Shown here: positions 25,915 through 33,039 of the stretch, piece by piece | Layout: each line of letters starts with the position of its first letter | Numbering within the stretch: position 1 is the first letter of the stretch | DNA from: Crocinitomicaceae bacterium | GTDB taxonomy: Bacteria; Bacteroidota; Bacteroidia; Flavobacteriales_D; Crocinitomicaceae | Assembly (NCBI GenBank): GCA_022448165.1 | Contig: JAKVAS010000014.1 | Span: 2,713 to 41,000, forward strand | Direction of reading: 5' to 3' | DNA: 38,288 bases | Position numbers and translations under genes: made by a program | The notes under the pieces: generated by a model | What the model saw: only the letters and a program-made list of their open reading frames with translations | Database searches by the model: none | Told to the model about the DNA's origin: nothing

Positions 25915-26757
25915 ATGCCAATTGAGAATATACCAGAAATCTATATTAAAGATAAAAACCAAAATCCTGATTTATTCGTTTATGATTTAAAAATGACCAA
26001 TGATGTTGTCAAAAGCAAAGTCAATTTGGGTATGAATATGTTTAGTTTCTTACAAATTGGGAAAAAACAGGTTCATTTCGCTAGCGCATCCATTACTGTT
26101 GACAAAGATCAATCTTTACTCCTTAAAAGAGGTAACTGGTTATGGACAGAGCTTCTTGATTCAGAAGCCGATTACTTTTGCAAACTGTTATTCTTTTCAG
26201 AAAACAAACTCAAAGATTTTTTGGAAAAGCATACAGAATCTCTTCTGGTAAAAACAGACATAAAGCCATATTTTACAATACATAATGATCAATATATTCG
26301 TTCATACTTGGCTTCACTTTCAACAATTATTGAGACCCCAACAACCTTTATAGAGAACTTACTCTCTGTTAAATTTGAAGAACTAATGCTTTATCTTCTA
26401 CAGAAATATGGAGATAATTTTGAAATTTATCTTCGATCTCTAATCCAAAAAGAAACATCTCCTTTTAAAAAGATTATTGAGGACAATACTCATTCCAATC
26501 TAAAACTTGAAGAACTCGCCTTTTTATGCAATATGAGTCTATCAACTTTTAAACGACGCTTCGTTGGCGAATACAAAATACCACCTGGAAAATGGCTACA
26601 AGATAAACGCCTCCAAAACGCAAAGAAAATTCTATCACAAGGTAATCTAACCCCATCTGATATCTATCTAGATTTTGGATATAACAGTCTTTCAAATTTT
26701 AGCATTGCATTTAAAAACAAATTTGGTTTTAGTCCAAAAGAAACCCTCAAAAAGTAA
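25915..26757 (+). CDS. AraC-family transcriptional regulator
   Basis: A 280-residue regulator. The C-terminal 100 residues form two helix-turn-helix motifs: LKLEELAFLCNMSLSTFKRR followed by LTPSDIYLDFGYNSLSNFSI and the signature FKNKFGFSPKE. The N-terminal 170 residues are a sensing domain without a cupin signature that I can recognise. The gene is preceded by 131 bp and has no visible partner on the same strand. The GlcG/HbpS-type gene 105 bp downstream has its own -7 box and could be a target, which is a guess. Confidence 0.9.
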   Translation: MPIENIPEIYIKDKNQNPDLFVYDLKMTNDVVKSKVNLGMNMFSFLQIGKKQVHFASASITVDKDQSLLLKRGNWLWTELLDSEADYFCKLLFFSENKLKDFLEKHTESLLVKTDIKPYFTIHNDQYIRSYLASLSTIIETPTTFIENLLSVKFEELMLYLLQKYGDNFEIYLRSLIQKETSPFKKIIEDNTHSNLKLEELAFLCNMSLSTFKRRFVGEYKIPPGKWLQDKRLQNAKKILSQGNLTPSDIYLDFGYNSLSNFSIAFKNKFGFSPKETLKK

Positions 26758-26838
26758 AACGAGTTAGTTTCTTCAAAATTGACCTCTTTTCATAAGTTCT
26801 TGAACTGTTTTAATAAATCAACTATATGCCTCTCAAAG

Positions 26839-26846
26839 TACATTTG
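26839..26846 (+). promoter_or_regulatory. Probable -7 element for the HbpS/GlcG-type gene (TACATTTG)
   Basis: TACATTTG fits TAnnTTTG and would give a leader of about 12 nt before the ATG at 26863. I see no TTG at the expected -33 distance. Confidence 0.35.
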
Positions 26847-26862
26847 TTAAAAACAGTAAATT

Positions 26863-27261
26863 ATGAATATTACATTAGCTCAAGCTGAAAAAATTATATC
26901 ATCAGCAAAAGAAAAATCAATTGAAATCAACACAAAAATGAATATTGCCATTGTCGATTCTGGAGCACACCTCGTTGCATTTAGTAGAATGGACGGTGCC
27001 TGGCTCGGATCACTAGACATTGCAATCAAAAAAGCGAAAACAGCTCGACACTTTGACATGAATACAGGAATCATTGGAGAACTATCTCAACCTGGATCCC
27101 CATTATACAATATTGAACATTCAAATAATGGACTGATTACTTTTCCAGGAGGTGTCCCAATAAAAAATGCATCTGGTGAAATTATTGGAGCAATTGGAGT
27201 AAGTGGAAGTTCAGTTGAAAACGATCACATAGTAGCAGAAACTGGAGCGTTATCAATATAG
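26863..27261 (+). CDS. GlcG/HbpS-family (DUF336) protein
   Basis: A 132-residue single-domain protein with the recognisable family blocks: [68 protein letters not shown] and DHIVAETG. There is no signal peptide, so it is a cytoplasmic member. HbpS of Streptomyces binds haem and senses redox, while GlcG is found with glycolate oxidation. The haem or metal ligands cannot be fixed from sequence alone. A perfect terminator hairpin follows 29 nt after the stop. Confidence 0.88.
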   Translation: MNITLAQAEKIISSAKEKSIEINTKMNIAIVDSGAHLVAFSRMDGAWLGSLDIAIKKAKTARHFDMNTGIIGELSQPGSPLYNIEHSNNGLITFPGGVPIKNASGEIIGAIGVSGSSVENDHIVAETGALSI

Positions 27262-27290
27262 TTTTTAACCTTAATCATAAGTCGATATTT

Positions 27291-27330
27291 GAAAAAAGGA
27301 TAACCAGAAATCGTTATCCTTTTTTCATTT
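27291..27330 (+). terminator. Rho-independent terminator, perfect 14-bp stem
   Basis: GAAAAAAGGATAAC and GTTATCCTTTTTTC form a perfect 14-bp inverted repeat around an 8-nt loop, with T-rich DNA after it. Confidence 0.85.
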
Positions 27331-27352
27331 TCAACGAACGTAAAAAACAATT

Positions 27353-27368
27353 ACAGTTAACGAACTGT
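27353..27368. promoter_or_regulatory. Operator-like palindrome upstream of the radical SAM gene
   Basis: ACAGTT-AACG-AACTGT is a perfect 6-4-6 inverted repeat, 71 bp before the ATG of the radical SAM gene. There is no T-tract, so it is not a terminator. It could be a repressor site. TATCTTGC at 27413-27420 is a possible degenerate -7 box further down. Confidence 0.3.
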
Positions 27369-27439
27369 TCATTGGGCATAATTCAATTGGAAAGAAAACC
27401 GCTATCAAATTGTATCTTGCAAGAGATATTTAGTGCTCG

Positions 27440-29629
27440 ATGAAAGATTTTTTACTGATTACTCCCCCATTCACACAACTCAACACGCCTTATCCAGCAA
27501 CGGCTTACCTAAAAGGTTTTTTGAATACAAAAGGGTTTAGCTCTTATCAAATGGATTTAGGGATTGAAGTAATTCTTGAGCTTTTCACATCTAAACGACT
27601 TGGCTTCATCTTTGAAACAGCCTTTGAAAATGGTTACATTCAATCAGCAAATTCACAACGAATTCATTCATTAAGAAATGAGTATATTCAATCAATTGAT
27701 TCCGTAATACTATTCCTACAAGGTAAAAATCCAACATTAGCTCGGCAAATATGCACTATGAATTTTCTTCCGCAAGCTTCTCGATTTGAAGAGCTCGCAG
27801 AATTGGAGTGGGCATTTGGATCTATGGGAATTCAAGATCAAGCAAAACATCTTGCCACACTATATCTTGAAGACATTTCTGATTTTATAACGGAATGTAT
27901 CGATGAAAATTTTGGGTTCAGTCAATATGCGGAAAGGCTTGGGAGAAGTGCAAGTAACTTTAATGAAATCTATGAGCAGCTGGAGGAGGACTTAAATTAT
28001 ATTGACTCCATTTCACTACAACTTCTCGAATTAACAATTCAGGAATATCACCCGAAATTAGTTTGTCTTTCTGTACCATTTCCAGGAAATCTATTCAGTG
28101 CATTTCGGTGCGCCCAATACATTAAAGAAAAGCATCCGAGTATAAAAATAGCAATGGGTGGAGGATTTCCAAATACAGAACTAAGATCACTAACAGAACC
28201 TCGCGTTTTTGATTTCTTTGATTTTATCTCACTCGATGATGGAGAACTTCCCATAGAACTCATCTACAAATCACTTAGTTCTTTCAATGAAAGTTTCAAC
28301 TTCAAGCGAACCTATATTCGTGAAAATGGAGTTGTAATCTATAAAAACAATTCTCAAGTAAATGACTACCGTCAATCAGAATTAGGAACTCCTGACTACT
28401 CCGACCTTATGCTGGATCGATACATCTCAGTAATTGGCGTTGCTAATCCCATGCATAGTTTATGGAGTGACGGAAGATGGAACAAACTTACGATGGCACA
28501 TGGTTGTTATTGGGGAAAATGTACTTTTTGCGATATTTCCCTTGATTACATTAAACTTTATGAGCCACTAACAGCAACGCTCCTGGTAGATCGAATGGAA
28601 GAAATTATTGCCCAAACTGGAGAAACAGGGTTTCACTTCGTAGATGAAGCAGCTCCACCAGCCTTAATGCGCGCATTAGCAATCGAAATTATTCGTCGAA
28701 AATTAGTGGTTACTTGGTGGACAAATATACGTTTCGAAAAAAGCTTCACATCAACTCTTTGTACATTACTCAAACACTCTGGATGCATTGCTATTTCCGG
28801 TGGACTAGAAGTAGCATCCGATCGGCTATTAAAATTAATTGACAAGGGAGTGTCAGTTGAACAAGTTGCACGTGTAACGCGTAACTTAACTGATTCGGGG
28901 ATATTAGTCCACTCCTATTTGATGTATGGATATCCAACTCAAACTGTACAAGAGACAATAGACAGTTTAGAAATGGTTCGTCAACTTTTTGAGTTAGGAA
29001 TTATTCAATCTGGTTTTTGGCACCAATTCGCGCTCACAACTCACAGTCCAATAGGAGAAAGTCCCGATGAATACGGATTAGTTCCTGAATATGACTCTAT
29101 TTCCTTTGCACACAACGATATCCAATTCAAGGATAAAACAGGAATAAATCATGAAAAATTTAGTTTTGGATTAAAAAAATCGTTATTCAATTTTATGCAT
29201 GGAATTGGCTTTGATATACCCGTTAATGATTGGTTTGAATTCAAAGTTCCGAAAACAAAAATTAGAGCTGACTTTATCGAATTGGCCATTAATTCTGAAC
29301 CTTTCCCTGTTGCAAAACCTAGTTCAAAACCTATCTGGTTAGGTGGAACACCATTAATTTCTAATTATTCAGTTACTAAAAAGGGTAAAACGAAAGAAAT
29401 GACGGAATTAACAATTCACTTAAAAGATGATTGTGTTGAAGTCAGCATGGAAGAATCCAAAGCCAACTGGTTTCTGGATCAAATTAAAACATTATCAATT
29501 TACAATACTGATCAACGTACAATTGCTCAATTAAAGATTGATTTCGAAGCCAATTTTGATGATTTTGAGATCTTCTGGTATTCAAAAGCAATTATGACAC
29601 TCAAAGAAACTGGAATACTCATTATCTAA
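27440..29629 (+). CDS. Cobalamin-binding-type radical SAM protein with CX4CX2C motif
   Basis: A 729-residue protein. The N terminus (DFLLITPPFTQLNTPYP, LKGFLNTKGF) is the first part of a B12-binding-like Rossmann domain, which resumes only at about 205 (LVCLSVPFPGNLFSAFRCA, IKIAMGGGFPNTE). About 150 mostly helical residues are inserted between. No DxHxxG motif is seen. The radical SAM core begins with three cysteines C356, C361 and C364 in HGCYWGKCTFCD, a CX4CX2C spacing rather than CX3CX2C. It continues with FHFVDEAAPPALM, SGGLEVASDRLLKLIDKG and SYLMYGYPTQ. About 130 further residues follow. Substrate unknown; methyl transfer or another radical modification is possible. The next gene, a 60-residue membrane protein, starts 77 bp after its stop. 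Confidence 0.88.
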   Translation: MKDFLLITPPFTQLNTPYPATAYLKGFLNTKGFSSYQMDLGIEVILELFTSKRLGFIFETAFENGYIQSANSQRIHSLRNEYIQSIDSVILFLQGKNPTLARQICTMNFLPQASRFEELAELEWAFGSMGIQDQAKHLATLYLEDISDFITECIDENFGFSQYAERLGRSASNFNEIYEQLEEDLNYIDSISLQLLELTIQEYHPKLVCLSVPFPGNLFSAFRCAQYIKEKHPSIKIAMGGGFPNTELRSLTEPRVFDFFDFISLDDGELPIELIYKSLSSFNESFNFKRTYIRENGVVIYKNNSQVNDYRQSELGTPDYSDLMLDRYISVIGVANPMHSLWSDGRWNKLTMAHGCYWGKCTFCDISLDYIKLYEPLTATLLVDRMEEIIAQTGETGFHFVDEAAPPALMRALAIEIIRRKLVVTWWTNIRFEKSFTSTLCTLLKHSGCIAISGGLEVASDRLLKLIDKGVSVEQVARVTRNLTDSGILVHSYLMYGYPTQTVQETIDSLEMVRQLFELGIIQSGFWHQFALTTHSPIGESPDEYGLVPEYDSISFAHNDIQFKDKTGINHEKFSFGLKKSLFNFMHGIGFDIPVNDWFEFKVPKTKIRADFIELAINSEPFPVAKPSSKPIWLGGTPLISNYSVTKKGKTKEMTELTIHLKDDCVEVSMEESKANWFLDQIKTLSIYNTDQRTIAQLKIDFEANFDDFEIFWYSKAIMTLKETGILII

Positions 29630-29706
29630 TAAAAAACACTTCTTTAGATAAAAAAGAATCACTTTTACTAACTTACCAATTCACCTAGTTAATATCAGAT
29701 TCAATT

Positions 29707-29889
29707 ATGACTAATGAAAAAATAGTCAGTTTGGGGATCACTATAGGAGTAGTTCTCGGAACCACTGTCGGAGTAATAACAAATCATCTTCTTTTTTGGC
29801 TTAGCACTGGAGTAATAATTGGTTCGGCAATTGGAACCTCCTTAATGAAACACCGAAAAGGCAAAAGAGATAATAATTCAACAAAATAA
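29707..29889 (+). CDS. Small membrane protein (60 residues), glycine-rich hairpin
   Basis: A 60-residue protein with two hydrophobic segments rich in Gly and small residues (LGITIGVVLGTTVGVI and FWLSTGVIIGSAIGTSL) and a basic tail (KHRKGKRDNNSTK). It is probably a two-helix inner-membrane hairpin of the glycine-zipper type. It sits between the radical SAM gene and the sigma-factor gene. Its stop codon is 1 base before the first promoter box of sigZ. It could be a precursor-like or stress-associated membrane peptide, but nothing shows this. Confidence 0.6.
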   Translation: MTNEKIVSLGITIGVVLGTTVGVITNHLLFWLSTGVIIGSAIGTSLMKHRKGKRDNNSTK

Positions 29890-29890
29890 A

Positions 29891-29919
29891 TGCGTCTTTA
29901 TTCAAACCGTACGTCTTTA
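29891..29919 (+). promoter_or_regulatory. Two-box ECF-type promoter of sigZ
   Basis: TGCGTC at 29891 and CGTCTTTA at 29912-29919, 21 bp start to start, are repeated with the same spacing before the Cys-rich peptide gene. CGTC is a known -10 core of many ECF sigma promoters. The predicted start of transcription is near 29924, just before the sigZ ATG at 29932, which suggests autoregulation. Confidence 0.55.
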
Positions 29920-29931
29920 AAATAAAAAATC

Positions 29932-30465
29932 ATGACAACTGAAGCAATCTGGAAAGATTTCGCGAGCCAACTGCTAGGCTTTATTAAGGCCCGAGTACAT
30001 AGTCCTGAAAATGCCGAAGATATTCTACAAGATGTTTTTATAAAGATTCACCAACAATCAAATCATCTGAATGATAAAACAAAACTAACAAGTTGGATTT
30101 ATCAAATAACTAGAAATACAATCATCGATTTTTATCGAAAAAAGAAAATCACCTCCTCGGAAAATATCATTTCTGAAATTAGTGAAGAAGTATCCCCTCT
30201 AACAGATTTTAAGTTTATTCATTGTTTAATGCCTTTTGTAAAAGAATTACCAAAAAAATATAGAGAAGCATTAGAGAAAACTATATATGGAGAATTCTCT
30301 CAAAAAGAATATGCAAAAGAAATAAACCTATCCTATTCTGCTACTAAATCCAGAGTTCAAAGAGCAAGAAAAATGGTCAAAGAATTATTCGTGTCCTGCT
30401 GTAATGTTAAAACAGACAGTTATGGAAATGTAATTTCTTCAAGGCATGACAATTGCAACTGTTAA
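29932..30465 (+). CDS. sigZ: SigZ-type ECF RNA polymerase sigma factor
   Basis: A 177-residue sigma factor with region 2 at about 8-75 (FIKARVHSPENAEDILQDVF, then KLTSWIYQITRNTIIDFYR) and region 4 at about 110-165 (LPKKYREALEKTIYGEFSQ, EYAKEINLSYSATKSRVQRAR). The short tail CCNVKTDSYGNVISSRHDNCNC-type ending carries four Cys and the YGNV motif that I associate with the SigZ group. There is no separate anti-sigma gene next to it. The Cys tail could be the sensor that makes the factor respond to metal or redox. Its own gene and the peptide gene behind it share a promoter pattern. Confidence 0.8.
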   Translation: MTTEAIWKDFASQLLGFIKARVHSPENAEDILQDVFIKIHQQSNHLNDKTKLTSWIYQITRNTIIDFYRKKKITSSENIISEISEEVSPLTDFKFIHCLMPFVKELPKKYREALEKTIYGEFSQKEYAKEINLSYSATKSRVQRARKMVKELFVSCCNVKTDSYGNVISSRHDNCNC

Positions 30466-30468
30466 TCT

Positions 30469-30497
30469 TGCGTCCTTTTGAAGGATCTCCGTCTTTA
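30469..30497 (+). promoter_or_regulatory. Second copy of the two-box ECF-type promoter, upstream of the Cys-rich peptide
   Basis: TGCGTC at 30469-30474 and CGTCTTTA at 30490-30497 have the same 21-bp start-to-start distance as the copy before sigZ. The 15-bp spacers differ (5 of 15 bases match), so the boxes themselves are conserved. The start of transcription would be near 30502, 25 nt before the peptide ATG. Confidence 0.55.
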
Positions 30498-30526
30498 GAA
30501 ATAGAAAAACAATTAAAACAAATGTT

Positions 30527-30613
30527 ATGAAAAATCAAAAAACATGTTGCAACAATCAAAATGAAAACTGTAACTGTACATGTCAACCAAGCGAACCTCA
30601 AAGTTGTTGCTAA
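30527..30613 (+). CDS. Cysteine-rich 28-residue peptide
   Basis: A 28-codon ORF with seven cysteines among 28 residues: a CC pair after MKNQKT, then NCNCTC in the middle, and a final SCC. A CC and C-x-C-x-C pattern like this suggests a metal-binding, metallothionein-like peptide rather than a disulfide-bonded one, since there is no signal peptide. It has its own SigZ-type promoter and is followed 2 nt later by a perfect terminator. It is probably real although too short for most gene finders. Asn/Gln-rich composition is seen. No homolog is known to me. Confidence 0.65.
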   Translation: MKNQKTCCNNQNENCNCTCQPSEPQSCC

Positions 30614-30615
30614 AG

Positions 30616-30648
30616 AAAATGGGCTGTTTTCAATAACAGCCCATTTTT
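30616..30648 (+). terminator. Rho-independent terminator, perfect 13-bp stem
   Basis: AAAATGGGCTGTT and AACAGCCCATTTT form a perfect 13-bp inverted repeat with a 6-nt loop, followed by a T-tract. It begins 2 nt after the stop codon of the Cys-rich peptide, which supports that peptide gene. Confidence 0.85.
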
Positions 30649-30704
30649 CCATTTGAATACCTTATTTACTTAAAATCGCCAAGGTATTTATCAACTTAGA
30701 CTAA

Positions 30705-32012
30705 TTAATCTTGGTTATCTAAATTCCAATATGCTGCGGTCTGTCCATATTGAAAATGTATTCCATTCTGTGAGGGATCATTTTTGAATAGATACAAATC
30801 GGGATTCTTTTGAAACAACATAATGATATCTGAGCCGCCAAATTTAAACTTCCCAAATTCCTGTCCTTTAATTACTTCTTGTCCAATTTCTAATCTATCT
30901 GTATACATATCCACACCCGAAACTTGAGCCATTCCAATTGGTAAAACCGCAATTTTCCCAACAGGAGAACCTGTATCAACAATAATTAGTCCACGGGCCT
31001 GTGTAAACTCATACCCATCAATTGCATTGTCAGGAGCATCCCATTGTCCATCGTCTTTCAATTCAACATCCAAAAACACCTTTCCGAGAATCGCCTTTAA
31101 TTCCAATAATTTACCTCTCACTGGAGTATGGAAACGATGATAATCAAATGGACTTAAAAAATAATGAACAAAAGTTCCTCCGTAAAAATCACTCGCGTAT
31201 TCGCTTCCATCCAATAATTCAGCAATTGTACCTATTGTATGTGTGTTTTTAAGTGTTAACGATGTACTATTACCATCTGGCCCCAATACATTCCCTTTAT
31301 CGTCAATTGGATACTCAGCTTTGAAAGTACAATCAGCTGCTGCAACGATTGTCTTATTATTATTCGGCTCAGCAATTGGTCGCAAAGGTGTGATCCCAGT
31401 TACTTCATCTGCCTTGTTAAATTCACGATAAAAGAATTGATTAAAAGTTTCCCAATTTTTTTCTCCCTCACTATAAAGTGGAAAGTTATACATTCGATCA
31501 TGTTTGAACGAGTTTAATGTTTCTTTTGTTAAGGAATCTTTGGAATCTAAGAAATCCCCCCAAGTTCTTACAAATTTCACCAACCAATCAGCAAACTTAG
31601 GATACTCTTGAAGCGTTTTATCAGAAGTTTCTCCCTTTTGGTCAACTAGCCAATAAAATTGACAAAGAAGGTCATACACCTTTTGGTTATATCCGTTCTT
31701 TTCTCCATTACTTTTCCAAGCATTTGGATACATTGGATCATTTTCTTCATTTGGTATCAATCGTACATACAAATCAAGATAATTCAAATAATTGTCAATC
31801 GTGGTTGGCCATCCATTACCTTGAAAGACACGGTTAATCGCACTATATAATTCAGTATTCAGTTGATTTTGGGCTGATGAAACAGCAGTATTTAATGAAA
31901 GAACTAGAGCTTTTCTCATTCCTCGATCTTCTTCCAAAAGATCATTCAGTTCCTCTACAACTGGATAATATGAATGTAGACCTTTAACAGATTTGATGAC
32001 TTCGTCAATCAT
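30705..32012 (-). CDS. PsiD-like phosphatidylserine-decarboxylase-family enzyme
   Basis: A 435-residue protein with two parts. The N-terminal helical half (about 1-210) resembles the PsiD-like decarboxylase extension (NYLNYLDLYVRLIP, LCQFYWLVDQ, WETFNQFFYREF). The C-terminal half (215-435) is a phosphatidylserine decarboxylase fold with SDFYGGTFVHYFLSPFDYHR, FHTPVRGK and the self-cleavage site G392-G393-S394 in KFGGSDIIMLF. Ser394 would become the pyruvoyl cofactor. The canonical enzyme is membrane-bound and cuts at LGST; this one has no membrane segment. It may decarboxylate an amino acid (tryptophan-like) instead of the phospholipid, which is inferred from the fungal PsiD group. It is divergent from the lectin gene. 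Confidence 0.8.
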   Translation of the reverse strand: MIDEVIKSVKGLHSYYPVVEELNDLLEEDRGMRKALVLSLNTAVSSAQNQLNTELYSAINRVFQGNGWPTTIDNYLNYLDLYVRLIPNEENDPMYPNAWKSNGEKNGYNQKVYDLLCQFYWLVDQKGETSDKTLQEYPKFADWLVKFVRTWGDFLDSKDSLTKETLNSFKHDRMYNFPLYSEGEKNWETFNQFFYREFNKADEVTGITPLRPIAEPNNNKTIVAAADCTFKAEYPIDDKGNVLGPDGNSTSLTLKNTHTIGTIAELLDGSEYASDFYGGTFVHYFLSPFDYHRFHTPVRGKLLELKAILGKVFLDVELKDDGQWDAPDNAIDGYEFTQARGLIIVDTGSPVGKIAVLPIGMAQVSGVDMYTDRLEIGQEVIKGQEFGKFKFGGSDIIMLFQKNPDLYLFKNDPSQNGIHFQYGQTAAYWNLDNQD

Positions 32013-32066
32013 AATTTAGTGGTTTTAATTTTTTAAATAACTTACAACTCGAATATAGCATAAGCC

Positions 32067-32078
32067 CTTATTAATAAG
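32067..32078. promoter_or_regulatory. 12-bp perfect palindrome between the divergent genes
   Basis: CTTATTAATAAG lies 55 bp upstream of the decarboxylase start, directly to the left of the tandem repeats. It is a plausible dimer site, but AT-rich palindromes of this length can occur by chance. Confidence 0.3.
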
Positions 32079-32082
32079 ACCA

Positions 32083-32168
32083 GTACAAACACCTAATTAC
32101 ATAGAAGTACAAATACCTGATTACATAAAAGTACAAACACCTGATTACATAGAAGTATAAATACCTGA
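32083..32168 (+). repeat. 24-bp tandem repeat array in the decarboxylase-lectin intergenic region
   Basis: Units start at 32083, 32107, 32131 and 32155 (the last one partial, 14 nt). The unit is GTACAAAYACCTGATTACAT plus ARAA, and units differ at one to three positions. The array is unspaced, so it is not a CRISPR. It lies within the 229-bp gap between two divergent starts, where a DNA-binding protein could recognise each unit. Confidence 0.8.
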
Positions 32169-32241
32169 ATCACTAAATGCTGAAAATTTATCACTAATAA
32201 TAATAATCTTTACATTAATTATTAATCAAAAATCGTTAAAA

Positions 32242-33039
32242 ATGTCGATTTATCACGTACAAAACAAATGGGGAGATTCTCCATTACAAGAAGGCGGAAT
32301 CTTTGTTTTAGGTTCAAGAAGTAATCAAGAATTAGTGGATATCAATATCAATTCAACTGATGGTGGTAAAACTCTTACTGGAACTATAACCTACAAAGGT
32401 GAGGGCCCTATTGGATTTAAAGGGGTACAAGTTGCCGGAAACAATTACAAGGTAGAAAATGAATGGTCTAATACTTGGAACGATGGTGGAAATTGGGTTA
32501 TTGGAGCCAGAGATGGTCAAAATGTAGTAGCATTAAAAGTAAGTGCTATAGAAAACACCAAAGATTTAAAAGGAGAAGTTACTTATAAAGGAGAAGGACC
32601 TATTATTTTCCAAGGTAAGGAAACTGCAGGTAGCCCTTATGAGGTACAAAACCAGTGGGGAGGATCAAATTCTCCATGGAATCCAGGAGGAGTTTTTATT
32701 TTAGGCTCACGTGATGAGCAACAACCAATTGCATTAGATATAAAGTCTAATGACGAGGGTCAAACTTTTACTGGTACAATGACTTATGAAGGAGAAGGAC
32801 CTATTGATTTAGAGGCAACATTCGTTATGGGGAATGTTTACAGCGTGCAAAATAAATGGGGTGGTCCTTGGCATTCAGCTGGATACTTCATTATTGGTGC
32901 GAGAGAAAATCAAAGAGCGGTAGCGTTAAACGTTTCTTCTAATGATGAAGGGCAAACTCTTACTGGAAAAATGACTTATAAAGGAGAGGGGCCTATCGAG
33001 GTTACTGCATCAACTATTAATAAGTTAACAACGGCATAA
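32242..33039 (+). CDS. Four-repeat OAA/MBHA-type high-mannose lectin
   Basis: A 265-residue protein without a signal peptide. It consists of four homologous repeats of about 66 residues (1-67, 68-131, 132-198, 199-265). Each follows the pattern of Oscillatoria agglutinin: x-Y-x-V-x-N-x-W, then GSR/GAR plus Q, then TYxGEGPI. Four repeats equal the size of Myxococcus MBHA and Burkholderia BOA. In that family W-G-G of one repeat and R and E of another form each glycan site. R and E are kept in all repeats, but the WGG loop is WGD in repeat 1 and WSN in repeat 2 and intact only in 3 and 4. It is divergent from the decarboxylase gene and ends at a strong terminator. Confidence 0.93.
   Translation: MSIYHVQNKWGDSPLQEGGIFVLGSRSNQELVDININSTDGGKTLTGTITYKGEGPIGFKGVQVAGNNYKVENEWSNTWNDGGNWVIGARDGQNVVALKVSAIENTKDLKGEVTYKGEGPIIFQGKETAGSPYEVQNQWGGSNSPWNPGGVFILGSRDEQQPIALDIKSNDEGQTFTGTMTYEGEGPIDLEATFVMGNVYSVQNKWGGPWHSAGYFIIGARENQRAVALNVSSNDEGQTLTGKMTYKGEGPIEVTASTINKLTTA

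Noticed and set aside
32083-32168. CRISPR array
   Set aside because: The repeats are directly adjacent with no unique spacers, and no cas gene is seen.
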